The notes under the pieces are model-generated. The model saw nothing but the letters and a program-made list of their open reading frames with translations, did no database searches and was not told where the DNA came from. This document shows positions 44,914-54,080 of a stretch of DNA of 64,000 nucleotides, piece after piece. The stretch comes from a virus: positions 186,001-250,000 of the IMG/VR virus record IMGVR_UViG_3300031951_000001, one strand, 5' to 3'. Made by a program: the position numbers and the translations under genes. The stretch's first letter is position 1; each line of letters starts with the position of its first letter.

Positions 44914-47900
44914 TAACGAAAATATATTAACGGAATTTGATTATAACAACATTACCATAGTTGACCCAAATAAAGTAGTTGACGCTCAAGGTAAAGTTAA
45001 AGAAAGATTTGTGAACCAAGAAGACTTGGTTTATTATGTTAATTTGGAATGTAAAATGCTCCCAAGAACAAAACTAGCTTTGGGAGTTGCTAACAATGAT
45101 TCACTACAAACTATATCGGTCGCTTCGATAAATTTTTTGAAACCTGGTGGTAAAACATTTTTAGATAATTCTTATACCGACGAGATAACAGGAGAAAATT
45201 CAGTAAAAGGCGAAGGTGTTAACCAACCAAAAAAGACGGCAATTTCAAACCCAAATAAGAGTGACGATTTTTATATTAGACAAACAATAACATCAGGTGG
45301 AAAACAAGGGTCTACTGATAATGGGTTATTGGGGGTAAGAAATATAACTGTAAAGTTAGATACTTCATTCTTACCAATTATTACAGTAGAGCTTATTGAT
45401 GTTAAAGGCAGAGCATTATTTGAAGGTGGAAACAATTCTCCATACGCCGCGTTTTTTAATCTACCATACCCCAAATTCTTTTTAACCCTCAAAGGTTATT
45501 ACGGTAAGGCAATTCAATTAGAATTAATGTTACAAAGCTTCAATTCTCGTTTTGATGCTGGAACAAGTAATTTTGAAATATCATTAGTTTTTTACACTTA
45601 CAAATATACAATGTTGTCCGAAATATCGATGGGTATGTTGTTAGCGACCCCTCATATGTATAAATCTAGTGTTCAGGTTGCGGCATTGACAAGTGGTGGA
45701 GGAGCGACAACTCCTGTCAATCAAAGTTTTGCGGAAATTGGGTATGAAAAAATTAAAGAAATGTATTCAGAATATAAATCTAAAGGATTAATTCCTGATG
45801 ATTTTCCTGAATTAACTTTAATACAATTACAATATAGACTTGAGAACTTTATAAAAAACATTTTAGATAACTTTACTAAAGTTAATATGAAGCCTTTGGA
45901 TGACCTAGAGTTATATCAAAAGACTATCAATGAATATATAAGGGATGTTTATACGGCTCAAGGAGAAAAAGCGGGGTCTTGGTTTAACAAGTATATGGAT
46001 ACCAAAGCGCCATTCGTATTGGCAAATCAATTCAAGACCAAAATATATACGTTTAAAGGTAATTTAGATGCTGAAAAAAAACAAGCGGCGATTACAGAGT
46101 TAAAGTCTTTGATATCTAGTTATAATGAGAAACTAAAGACTAATAACACACTTGGGGATAAAGGGTCTTATACTATAGATAATAAGACCATACCGGCATC
46201 AATACCCGTTAAAATAACTTATGATAAAACATTTTTAAGAACATTCACGTCTGAAAATGAAATAAATTTTGAAGAAACGTTTAAGTTAATAAACGGTGTT
46301 CCTGCGACAGGAGATACACAAATTAACGAATTAAAGGCTGACTTTCAGAAAAGAAATTTATTTAATGCTTCTGATACAACAGTTAAAGACGGACAACCTG
46401 AAATAACCTATCAATATTTTGCATTTGATAACAACACCAATGAAATTATTAATAATGTTTCAAATTTTTTAGACCCGACTTTTTTTGGTGAGATAGACCA
46501 AATACAAAAAAAATTAAAAGCTTTTAGAATTCAAATAGAAGAAGACCTAACTAAAGCTCTATCTAATTTATTACAAAATTCAAATAACGGTATTGGGTTT
46601 GTCCCAAATATAAGGAATGTTTTGGCGGTTGTTTTTGCAAGTGGAGAAGCTTTCATAAGATTGATGGATGATGTTCACAGAGAGGCGTGGAATCAAAGGG
46701 ATGCTCCCGCAAGAAAAAATGCAATTTTTAATAAACAAATTGAAAGTGCGTCACAGGACGCTTTGGACCCGGGGTTAAATAATGAAAATCCTGTTTATCC
46801 ATGGCCTCAGTTTTTAGTAGAAACCGCAGGGGAAAACGGACAAGAAAAATATGAAATAAAATACCCTGGAGACAGCGATGTTATACAACAAACTCAAGGA
46901 TTTCAATATGATGTTTGGCCTGAAATAGAATTTGAAGAAGAATTTATAAAAGGATACATAGAAAGAACTTTACCACCACAAAACCCGAGCACAAATTTTA
47001 ATGAACTAACCGAACCAAAGAGAATTTCGTTCAATGCTATGGAATTCCCAATAAACAACATTGTTTTTTCGAATAAAGAAGAGATTAAGTTTTTCTTTGA
47101 AATTTATGAAAGAATAAATTTTGTAACATATTATTCAAAACTTTCGAGATGTTCTAACTCTATTGCGGAATCAGATAAAATAATCGATTTGTTGGCAGAT
47201 GCTGAGGCAACAAATATGGTTACAAGTTTGGGGGATACAAATCCGTTCCTACTTGACAAGTTAAAAAATTATGCGTTCAACTCTCAAAATTATTTATCCA
47301 CACTCAGGGGATTTTCGAATGATGGAACGGGACAAAGTTGGCAGAATTATTTGAGAGGAATTTACAATACAAATTATATAAGAAATTTAATATCAAATTC
47401 TGAGTTTGAATTTATGGATTTGAATACATTACTTGCACCAGTATCAGAACCGCTTGTAAGTTTAGAAAAAGAACAAGATATTATTGATTATTTGGCTCAA
47501 GCATCGCTCTCAAATGTTTTTGATGTTACTGATATATATCCTTTCATAAGTAACGCTTGGTCTAAAAGTGGGTTGGCGAATGGTAAAAATGTGGCCGACG
47601 CTAAACAAGCGTTTACCACCGACAAAATACTGACATTCAATAAAACTAAAAAAGTCATAACGAATTTTTTGGATGCGACAAGTCCCGAAGAAAAAAGAAT
47701 AGTAACTAACTTTATATATAAGACCAATAACGTACCCAACATTACTAACGAAAATATAAAAAGTTTTTACGAAGGAAGAACACCCAAGAAACAACTTGTT
47801 ACTGAAGGTAATATTACTTATTCAGGTTATAATGGGCTGTTAACAAGTAGTCAAACTACCTCAATGTTTAACACTCCATTCTTTATAAATTCAATTTCGG

Positions 47901-50900
47901 AAGGAGTTGAAAAGTTTAGAAATTTTGATAAACATCCATATAAAGTCCCCGCGTATCTTTTTCTAAATTCATTGCCCTTACCTACATTAAGGGAGAAATA
48001 TCAAACATTTGAGTCATCGACTGACGGAGGTGTTTTTAGTAAACCCCTTGACTATATATTTGCTACATTAAAAAAGTTTGGTGCAATCCACAGAGTACCA
48101 TATCCTTGGATTTTAAAGTTAGGTTCTATATGGCATAGATATAAAGAATACACCGATAAAGGTATAGACATACTTGACGGTTCTTGGAAAAACTTTGATT
48201 CAACCCGCAGTTTTGACCCATTTGGTTCTAACCCCTCAAGGAATTACGGATTAATTTTGAATGGTTCTCCATTCGACATTGTACTACAAAAAGATACGGT
48301 ATTTGGTACCGAAACATCTTCATTAATTAACACTGGATTTTATCCTAAACTTATTAATGATTTTAACGTATTCTATCAAGGATATAATATTATAGACACA
48401 AGTACTGAAATTAAAGGTACTTGCACATCCGCTGGAAACATATTAACCGTACTAACTGTAAATCATAATTCATTAACTACTGGATTTATTTTACAAGGAA
48501 ACGGATTAAACTCGGCTCAAATATTGTCACAAACAGATGGAATACCTGGCGGACCAGGCACTTATCAAATAAGCACTTCACAAAATGTGACCAATATAAG
48601 TTTTACAGTAGTAAATGCGTTTAACACACCATACAGTGACCAATCGATACAGGACTCATTTTTAAAAGGATTAAGTATAAACTATTCACAAGACTCTGTC
48701 ATAGATTTGGCGGAAGGTTTTGATGACGAGAACCCACAGAGAGACTTAAGAATTATAACTTGGAGTGTTTTAGTTGACGATAAAAATAGAACAAACCAAT
48801 TTATTATACCATCACAAGGGTCAACCTTCAATCAAACCAAAGTGGAATGTTTTGAAAACGGTAAAATTAAAAAAGAAGTTAATAATAATAAATCTATGTT
48901 TAATGGGTCCGTTAGAATGTTTTGGGCGGCACCTCATTATGGATATTTTGATTTAGACAATTTATTAAAACCATCACCTGAAGAATATCTAAAAACAATT
49001 TTTATAAATCAGGAAGAACAAAATCATTTTACATTAAATTCAAAACCAATTTATACCAAAATAAGTGAAATTTTTTCAGTATTTGAAAAAGAAATTTTAG
49101 ATAAATTTGAAGAAGAGTTCTTGAATTTTTCAGTATGTAAGTATGATTTTGTAGATAGTGGTTTGATAAAACCGATGGCGATGACTAATAGTTACGCCCA
49201 AGCAAGTAATCCGGGAACTACTGGAACGACTGGGGACACCGCGGCAACACAACAAACAGATTTAGAATCGAGTTTAACATCGACACTCAAAAACTTTCAG
49301 ACACTTTTCACAAACATGATGACTGTCGTTAAATTGACCGGAACAACGGGGGACCAATTGATAACAGATGTTCAAAATAAACAGACATCAGTTATTGCAA
49401 ATACACTTACAAAGTTCTTGACATATGATGCTGCGTTCAAATTCGGTAACCCATCTAACTATAATAAAAAATTATTTTATTCTTTTACACCTTCAATAAT
49501 AGAAGACCCTTTTACTTGGGAAAGTTATAAAGAAAAAACACCAAACGCATTACCTGTTGACGGAGGAACTACTACCCTCAGTGATTCTAAATTAAATTAC
49601 CCTGACGCTTGGAAAGCATTAGAAACTTATGTTGGTAAGTCAGATATTTCTAGTCTAACATATTCGGATAATGGGTCATATATTACGGATTTCTTTATTG
49701 ATTTAAATGTTGCTTTTACTGACAATAATGTTAAAAATTTATACCCAATTATAAAAATTTACGCTTCACAAAAACTAGCTCAATTTCAAGTAAATTCAAC
49801 ACCACCAACTTTACCATCAACTCAACCATACGAAGGGGCGTTAATTGAAACCTATGAATTATCTGGAGGGTCAAAAGTTTTAATTTTTAAACAAGGACCA
49901 AGAAAATTCGCGGTACTTGTTAATCAGAATGAAGAGACACTATATATAGGAGAAAAAATATCCATATCAGCAAATCCTGACAGCCAAGGAATTGTCAATG
50001 AAGCGTTACAGGCGTACTATGGTAATCTCGCAGAGTCACCGGAAGTTATTAATATAATTAAAAGTCCGGCACCACAATTTCCCGCAGTACCAGACCCTGT
50101 TGGTAAATGGAGTAAAACAACATTGTCAAACTCATTGGGAGAATTTGTTAGAAATACCGATGACTTCCAAAACAAAATAATAGATAGTTTCTTTACTAAA
50201 ATTAGAAAAAAACTACCCGATATCAGTTTAAAGTCAGAGGTTATTAATCAATCGGCTCTTGAGGGACCACAGAGTAAAGTTGATTTATGGGAAACATTCA
50301 AAGCGATTAATGATAAATGGATTGCCGGTAATGACTTTAAACAAAAAACATTATTTGAAGACATTCTATTATTAGATAGAGCTAGTAGAAATATAGGTGA
50401 TGTTGTTCTTTGTGACATTTATAAATTAAGAAATCAACTTATGACCATTGACCCAACAAACAATATGTTGGGTTTTATAACCACTATTCTTGTTGAGAAT
50501 AATTTTGTGGTAATGAACATACCATCATATGTTAATTTTTATAATGTTCAAGAAGCTCAGAAAAACGCAAAACCAAGATTGGATAGTACTTCAGATTTTG
50601 CTAATAATTTGTTTGGTACATTTTTGAATGTTGACTACCGAGACTCTAGTGCTAAAATGGTGTGTTTTTATGGTGGCAAACCAAGTGAGATTGTTGATAT
50701 AAAAGATAATGTGGATTTTAGATTTAGAGATGATGCGTTTGAAATCACTAAAGCGTCAAGTAATCCATTAGCAGAAAATCAAATTGGTAAAACCGATTGG
50801 GATAAATCAAATAAGGTGGTTGGCTTTAGTGTAGATATCGGACCTCAAAATCAATCAATATTTTATGGATTTAATATTAATCAAGGTAATAGCCAGAGTA

Positions 50901-51901
50901 CCGCAGAAGCTCTCCAAGTCCTAAATCAGATGGCAAACCAAGGAGGGAATAGGGCAGTGGCAACTCAAAACCTATCCCTATATAATTTGTATAAAAACAG
51001 AAGTTATACGTGTACCGTAAGTTTATTAGGCAATGCCATGATACAACCAACAATGTATTTCAATCTTAGGCACGTACCAATGTTTAGTGGTCCATATATG
51101 ATTACAAAGGTTACTCATACTGTAAATCCCGGTAGTTTCGAGACCATATTGGAGGCGGTAAGACAACCGACCGCGTCTTTACCTAAAATAGATAACTTCT
51201 TACAGATATTAAAAACAAATCTTTTAAATTCTGTTATTGCTGAAAGTAATAGACAAAAGGAGGCGATAAACAATGAGGCTAAAAAGGCCGAAAATGTTAA
51301 AGCTCAACAGAAACAATTAAATGATTTTGTTAATACAAATCCTTCTAATACTGCATCGGCTAACCAAACCTGCTCAGCTTCAACTAATTTTGTAGAATTT
51401 ACTTATAAAGCTGCGGTTAAACAGACACTTACAACAAATCAAATGGTTGGGAAAGTAAAATCTTTGGTTGGGGCAACTACGATTTCAGAAAAAGATAAAT
51501 TAAATATGTGTGTGTTTGCAGCGGCTTATATTGCATCAGGAACACAAACAGGATTTCAGGCAAATAATAATAACTTTATCGGATTGGATTTACAACAGAA
51601 TTGGAATAAAAATTATATGGAGACTAGATTTTTCTGTTCTTCGAGTAACGTGCCATTTGCATCATTTGCGAATGCGGATGACTCCATCAAATACTTGGTT
51701 CAAAGATGGAAAGATAGAATGTATCAAGTTCAACAAATTGATGCAAAATTAATTACTAAATTTTACATTTTAAATTTTGCGGCTACCAATACTGGAACTG
51801 GAAGAGAGGATATATATAATTCTTACGACCCAGCACTATTAAGTAATATTGAAACAGAGGTGCAAAACGCAATTAACTTGTTTAATTCCTCAAATGGATA
51901 A
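44903..51901 (+). CDS. Giant baseplate hub protein with gp27-like segment and C-terminal hydrolase-like domain
   Basis: This 2332-aa protein is several times longer than T4 gp27 or gp5. N-terminal segments (VRNITVKLDTSFLPIITVEL, LPYPKFFLTLKGYYGKAI, about 150-235) look like hub beta domains. Residues about 2046-2090 (MYFNLRHVPMFSGPYMIT, then KVTHTVNPGSFETILEAVRQ) match the gp27/late-control-D hub pattern. A module at about 1167-1240 (GNILTVLTVNHNS, GTYQISTSQNV) is the GTYxVSxSQ-type beta repeat often found inserted in phage structural proteins. The last 155 residues (VCAAYIASGTQTG-like helix, NNNNFIGLDLQ, NWNKNYMETRFFC) resemble a glucosaminidase/lysozyme-type fold, but the catalytic Glu is not certain. 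Inferred: hub, spike base and cell-wall hydrolase in one chain. Confidence 0.6.
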   Translation: MVGNNENILTEFDYNNITIVDPNKVVDAQGKVKERFVNQEDLVYYVNLECKMLPRTKLALGVANNDSLQTISVASINFLKPGGKTFLDNSYTDEITGENSVKGEGVNQPKKTAISNPNKSDDFYIRQTITSGGKQGSTDNGLLGVRNITVKLDTSFLPIITVELIDVKGRALFEGGNNSPYAAFFNLPYPKFFLTLKGYYGKAIQLELMLQSFNSRFDAGTSNFEISLVFYTYKYTMLSEISMGMLLATPHMYKSSVQVAALTSGGGATTPVNQSFAEIGYEKIKEMYSEYKSKGLIPDDFPELTLIQLQYRLENFIKNILDNFTKVNMKPLDDLELYQKTINEYIRDVYTAQGEKAGSWFNKYMDTKAPFVLANQFKTKIYTFKGNLDAEKKQAAITELKSLISSYNEKLKTNNTLGDKGSYTIDNKTIPASIPVKITYDKTFLRTFTSENEINFEETFKLINGVPATGDTQINELKADFQKRNLFNASDTTVKDGQPEITYQYFAFDNNTNEIINNVSNFLDPTFFGEIDQIQKKLKAFRIQIEEDLTKALSNLLQNSNNGIGFVPNIRNVLAVVFASGEAFIRLMDDVHREAWNQRDAPARKNAIFNKQIESASQDALDPGLNNENPVYPWPQFLVETAGENGQEKYEIKYPGDSDVIQQTQGFQYDVWPEIEFEEEFIKGYIERTLPPQNPSTNFNELTEPKRISFNAMEFPINNIVFSNKEEIKFFFEIYERINFVTYYSKLSRCSNSIAESDKIIDLLADAEATNMVTSLGDTNPFLLDKLKNYAFNSQNYLSTLRGFSNDGTGQSWQNYLRGIYNTNYIRNLISNSEFEFMDLNTLLAPVSEPLVSLEKEQDIIDYLAQASLSNVFDVTDIYPFISNAWSKSGLANGKNVADAKQAFTTDKILTFNKTKKVITNFLDATSPEEKRIVTNFIYKTNNVPNITNENIKSFYEGRTPKKQLVTEGNITYSGYNGLLTSSQTTSMFNTPFFINSISEGVEKFRNFDKHPYKVPAYLFLNSLPLPTLREKYQTFESSTDGGVFSKPLDYIFATLKKFGAIHRVPYPWILKLGSIWHRYKEYTDKGIDILDGSWKNFDSTRSFDPFGSNPSRNYGLILNGSPFDIVLQKDTVFGTETSSLINTGFYPKLINDFNVFYQGYNIIDTSTEIKGTCTSAGNILTVLTVNHNSLTTGFILQGNGLNSAQILSQTDGIPGGPGTYQISTSQNVTNISFTVVNAFNTPYSDQSIQDSFLKGLSINYSQDSVIDLAEGFDDENPQRDLRIITWSVLVDDKNRTNQFIIPSQGSTFNQTKVECFENGKIKKEVNNNKSMFNGSVRMFWAAPHYGYFDLDNLLKPSPEEYLKTIFINQEEQNHFTLNSKPIYTKISEIFSVFEKEILDKFEEEFLNFSVCKYDFVDSGLIKPMAMTNSYAQASNPGTTGTTGDTAATQQTDLESSLTSTLKNFQTLFTNMMTVVKLTGTTGDQLITDVQNKQTSVIANTLTKFLTYDAAFKFGNPSNYNKKLFYSFTPSIIEDPFTWESYKEKTPNALPVDGGTTTLSDSKLNYPDAWKALETYVGKSDISSLTYSDNGSYITDFFIDLNVAFTDNNVKNLYPIIKIYASQKLAQFQVNSTPPTLPSTQPYEGALIETYELSGGSKVLIFKQGPRKFAVLVNQNEETLYIGEKISISANPDSQGIVNEALQAYYGNLAESPEVINIIKSPAPQFPAVPDPVGKWSKTTLSNSLGEFVRNTDDFQNKIIDSFFTKIRKKLPDISLKSEVINQSALEGPQSKVDLWETFKAINDKWIAGNDFKQKTLFEDILLLDRASRNIGDVVLCDIYKLRNQLMTIDPTNNMLGFITTILVENNFVVMNIPSYVNFYNVQEAQKNAKPRLDSTSDFANNLFGTFLNVDYRDSSAKMVCFYGGKPSEIVDIKDNVDFRFRDDAFEITKASSNPLAENQIGKTDWDKSNKVVGFSVDIGPQNQSIFYGFNINQGNSQSTAEALQVLNQMANQGGNRAVATQNLSLYNLYKNRSYTCTVSLLGNAMIQPTMYFNLRHVPMFSGPYMITKVTHTVNPGSFETILEAVRQPTASLPKIDNFLQILKTNLLNSVIAESNRQKEAINNEAKKAENVKAQQKQLNDFVNTNPSNTASANQTCSASTNFVEFTYKAAVKQTLTTNQMVGKVKSLVGATTISEKDKLNMCVFAAAYIASGTQTGFQANNNNFIGLDLQQNWNKNYMETRFFCSSSNVPFASFANADDSIKYLVQRWKDRMYQVQQIDAKLITKFYILNFAATNTGTGREDIYNSYDPALLSNIETEVQNAINLFNSSNG

Positions 51902-51919
51902 TTTTTCTATATTGAATAA

Positions 51920-51927
51920 TATTTATA
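51920..51927 (+). promoter_or_regulatory. TATTTATA motif before the 74-aa gene
   Basis: The motif ends 12 nt before ATG 51940 and runs into an overlapping TATAAATA, so this site has the element in both orientations. Confidence 0.5.
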
Positions 51928-51939
51928 AATAAAAATACT

Positions 51940-52164
51940 ATGAACACAAAAGAAGTTTTGGATAGATACTTGGGTAAGAATACCCGTATCACCGAAAAAG
52001 AAACAGGTAATGGTTACAAAGAAGTTTGTGATTTGGATACAGGAGAATGTTATACTTTGAGAATGAAAGATGGGTTGATTGAAAGAGTAGATAACACGAT
52101 GAAACAAAATAAAAAAATCCAAGTCGAAACAATGACTGGTGTTAAACAACTATTAAACGGTTAA
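51940..52164 (+). CDS. 74-aa protein of unknown function
   Basis: The product MNTKEVLDRYLGKN..., with RITEKETGNGYKEVCDLDTG and a basic C-terminal half, is polar, lacks a membrane segment and matches no family I know. It ends 4 nt before the next gene and starts 38 nt after the giant hub gene. A TATTTATA motif at its head suggests that it and the following gene form one unit. The TRITEK stretch near residue 20 fits the recurrent (L/I)TE pattern. Function unknown. Confidence 0.65.
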   Translation: MNTKEVLDRYLGKNTRITEKETGNGYKEVCDLDTGECYTLRMKDGLIERVDNTMKQNKKIQVETMTGVKQLLNG

Positions 52165-52168
52165 AAAA

Positions 52169-52861
52169 ATGTCCATAGATAACAAAATTTTAGAAGAAAT
52201 TCAGAGATATAAGAATATTAATCAATATATCACTGAACAAGAAGTGCCACCGGTTCCCGAAGACCCGGCAGCAGCGTTACCACCCCCACCTGATGCGGGT
52301 GCCGCATTACCTCCTCCACCAGGAGCTCCTGCCCCTGACGCAGGAGCTGCACCACCTCCATCACCACCAGCTGCGGGAGCTGAACCACAACCTGTAGATG
52401 TTGCAACTGACCCTGATGTTGAAAAGGTTGGTGATGAAAAGGAGAAAAGAGAAGAATTAGAAATAACTGACTTGGTACAATCACAACAAAATGTTGAGAA
52501 AAAACAAGAAGAGTATTTCGAAAATTTATTTAAACACCTCGAAGATTTAGAATCAAAACTTGGTAATATGGATTCAATTGTTAGTAAGTTGAATGACCTT
52601 GAAGCCAAAGTTGAAAAATACAGACCAAAAACTCCTGAAGAAAAATTGGAGTTAAGAAGTTTAGATTCAGGACCATTCAATCAAAAATTATCTGAATTTT
52701 TTGAGGACAAACAAGGAGACCTTGAAAAAGCGGGTAAGAATGAGTATGTTTTAACTTCGGATGAGGTTGAAGGATTTTCACCAAACGAAATCAAAAAAAG
52801 TTTTAGAAACTTTGATGATGAAAATGAGGATGATATACAAGACTTCAAAGAAATTAGATAA
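52169..52861 (+). CDS. Pro/Ala-rich coiled-coil protein with ITE leader
   Basis: The 230-aa protein begins with IQRYKNINQYITEQE, then a Pro/Ala run of about 55 residues (PPPPDAGAALPPPPGAPAP type), a helical region VEKKQEEYFENLFKHLEDLE with heptad character (about 105-165), and an acidic C-terminus. The Pro/Ala stretch is more G+C-rich than its surroundings. The family is unknown. The leader resembles prohead-targeting peptides of T4-like internal proteins, and the layout (leader, linker, coiled coil) would suit a scaffold or internal protein. A strong terminator follows. Confidence 0.6.
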   Translation: MSIDNKILEEIQRYKNINQYITEQEVPPVPEDPAAALPPPPDAGAALPPPPGAPAPDAGAAPPPSPPAAGAEPQPVDVATDPDVEKVGDEKEKREELEITDLVQSQQNVEKKQEEYFENLFKHLEDLESKLGNMDSIVSKLNDLEAKVEKYRPKTPEEKLELRSLDSGPFNQKLSEFFEDKQGDLEKAGKNEYVLTSDEVEGFSPNEIKKSFRNFDDENEDDIQDFKEIR

Positions 52862-52863
52862 TA

Positions 52864-52885
52864 AAAAGGGACTTCGGTCCCTTTT
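52864..52885 (+). terminator. Intrinsic terminator before the gp32-like gene
   Basis: AAAAGGGAC (52864-52872) pairs with GTCCCTTTT (52877-52885) around the stable loop TTCG. The T-tract is part of the stem. It separates the structural and replication blocks. Confidence 0.85.
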
Positions 52886-52944
52886 ACATTTGACTACACT
52901 ACGGCTGACACTTATATTTAGTAAACAATTTAAATTTATATATT

Positions 52945-53793
52945 ATGGCGACAAACAATTCTTTAGATGCTGTACTTGCACAGTATGAAAAAGCAAGTCA
53001 AGGAGGTTCATCTAACTCCTCAAAAATGTCTCAAGATGAAAGAATGAAAAAGTATTTCGCAGCAATTCTTAAAGACAGCGAAAAACAAGGTCAGAAAAGA
53101 CTTCGTATTCTACCTACAAAAGACGGAAGCTCACCATTCAAAGAAGTATGGTATCATGAGGTACAAGTTGATGGCAAGTGGAATAAAATCTATGACCCAG
53201 GAAAAAATGATAATGAACGTTCACCACTTACCGAAGTTTATGAAGAACTCATGTCAACAGGTAAAGAGGCGGACAAAGAACTTGCTAAACAATATAAGCC
53301 ACGTAAGTTTTATATTGTAAAAGTTATTGACCGTGATAACGAACAAGACGGTGTGAAATTCTGGCGTTTCAAGCACAACTACAAGAACGAAGGTATTCTT
53401 GATAAGATTATCCCGATTTGGAGAGCTAAAGGTGACATTACTGACCCTGATAAAGGTCGTGACATCATTCTTGAAATGACCAAAGCTAAAACACCAAAAG
53501 GCGCGACTTATACGGTAATTCAAACAATCATGTATGATGACCCAAGTCCTGTTCATGAAGACAAGGCGATTGGTGACTCATGGGTTAAAGATGAGTTGAG
53601 TTGGGCTGACGTTTATTCTAAAAAGCCAGTTGATTACTTGGAGGCTATCGCTCGTGGCGAAACTCCACGTTGGGACTCGGATGCTGGTAAATATGTTTAT
53701 GGCAATTCAGTTGAAGAAACAACATCTATGGGTGGGGCAAAATACACTGACCCACAGTCAGAAGATGAACCTGATGGTGATTTGCCATTCTAA
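52945..53793 (+). CDS. 32: Single-stranded DNA-binding protein, gp32-like, with SSB-type tip
   Basis: The 282-aa protein has the gp32 layout: basic N-terminal part, an OB-fold core with RLRILPTKDGSSPFKEVWYH (about 52-71) and RKFYIVKVIDRD, then a long acidic tail. It coats single-stranded DNA during replication and recombination, next to UvsX. The zinc-binding Cys/His set of T4 gp32 is not visible. The C-terminus DEPDGDLPF mimics the DDDIPF-like tip of bacterial SSB, which recruits host partners, rather than the T4 tail. No exact TATTTATA copy precedes it; TATATTTAG-like sequence lies near 52913. Flanked by terminators, it is a one-gene unit. Confidence 0.85.
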   Translation: MATNNSLDAVLAQYEKASQGGSSNSSKMSQDERMKKYFAAILKDSEKQGQKRLRILPTKDGSSPFKEVWYHEVQVDGKWNKIYDPGKNDNERSPLTEVYEELMSTGKEADKELAKQYKPRKFYIVKVIDRDNEQDGVKFWRFKHNYKNEGILDKIIPIWRAKGDITDPDKGRDIILEMTKAKTPKGATYTVIQTIMYDDPSPVHEDKAIGDSWVKDELSWADVYSKKPVDYLEAIARGETPRWDSDAGKYVYGNSVEETTSMGGAKYTDPQSEDEPDGDLPF

Positions 53794-53804
53794 TAAAATA
53801 ATCG

Positions 53805-53834
53805 GCGTGGGTATTTCGGTACCCACGCTTTTTT
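53805..53834 (+). terminator. Intrinsic terminator after the gp32-like gene
   Basis: GCGTGGGTA (53805-53813) pairs perfectly with TACCCACGC (53820-53828) around TTTCGG, followed by six Ts. Strong and GC-rich for this genome. Confidence 0.95.
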
Positions 53835-53855
53835 CTAATTTATTAAATTTTTTTT

Positions 53856-54080
53856 ATGAAAATTGCGGAAAGTATGTACAAGGCGCTCATGAAAAGATAT
53901 GAGGCCGAAATTGCGGAGGCGGAAGCCACACTCTTGATTTATTTTAATAATCCTGTTGGAATTGGGGAACACCCACAACACTTGGAGGAAATGGACAAAA
54001 TGTTGGAAAAATATGCCAACGCGAAAGACAAATTGGAAATAATTCAAGCTTTAATCAAAATCGAACCAAATGGCAATTAA
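53856..54080 (+). CDS. 74-aa coiled-coil protein upstream of uvsX
   Basis: The product is helical and charged: MYKALMKRYEAEIAEAEATL (about 7-26), a short loop GIGEHPQHLEEMDK, and a second helix. It resembles a two-helix hairpin. Its end overlaps the uvsX start by 11 nt (ATGGCAATTAA), indicating coupled translation and perhaps a shared complex with UvsX or gp32. I recall similar small proteins in other T4-like phages but no function. The ATG follows a T-rich stretch with no Shine-Dalgarno. Confidence 0.7.
   Translation: MKIAESMYKALMKRYEAEIAEAEATLLIYFNNPVGIGEHPQHLEEMDKMLEKYANAKDKLEIIQALIKIEPNGN

Noticed and set aside
52222-52680. 152-aa minus-strand open frame, Gly/Ala/Ser-rich
   Set aside because: It is the shadow of the Pro/Ala run of the plus-strand gene at 52169; the plus-strand gene has leader, coiled coil and terminator.
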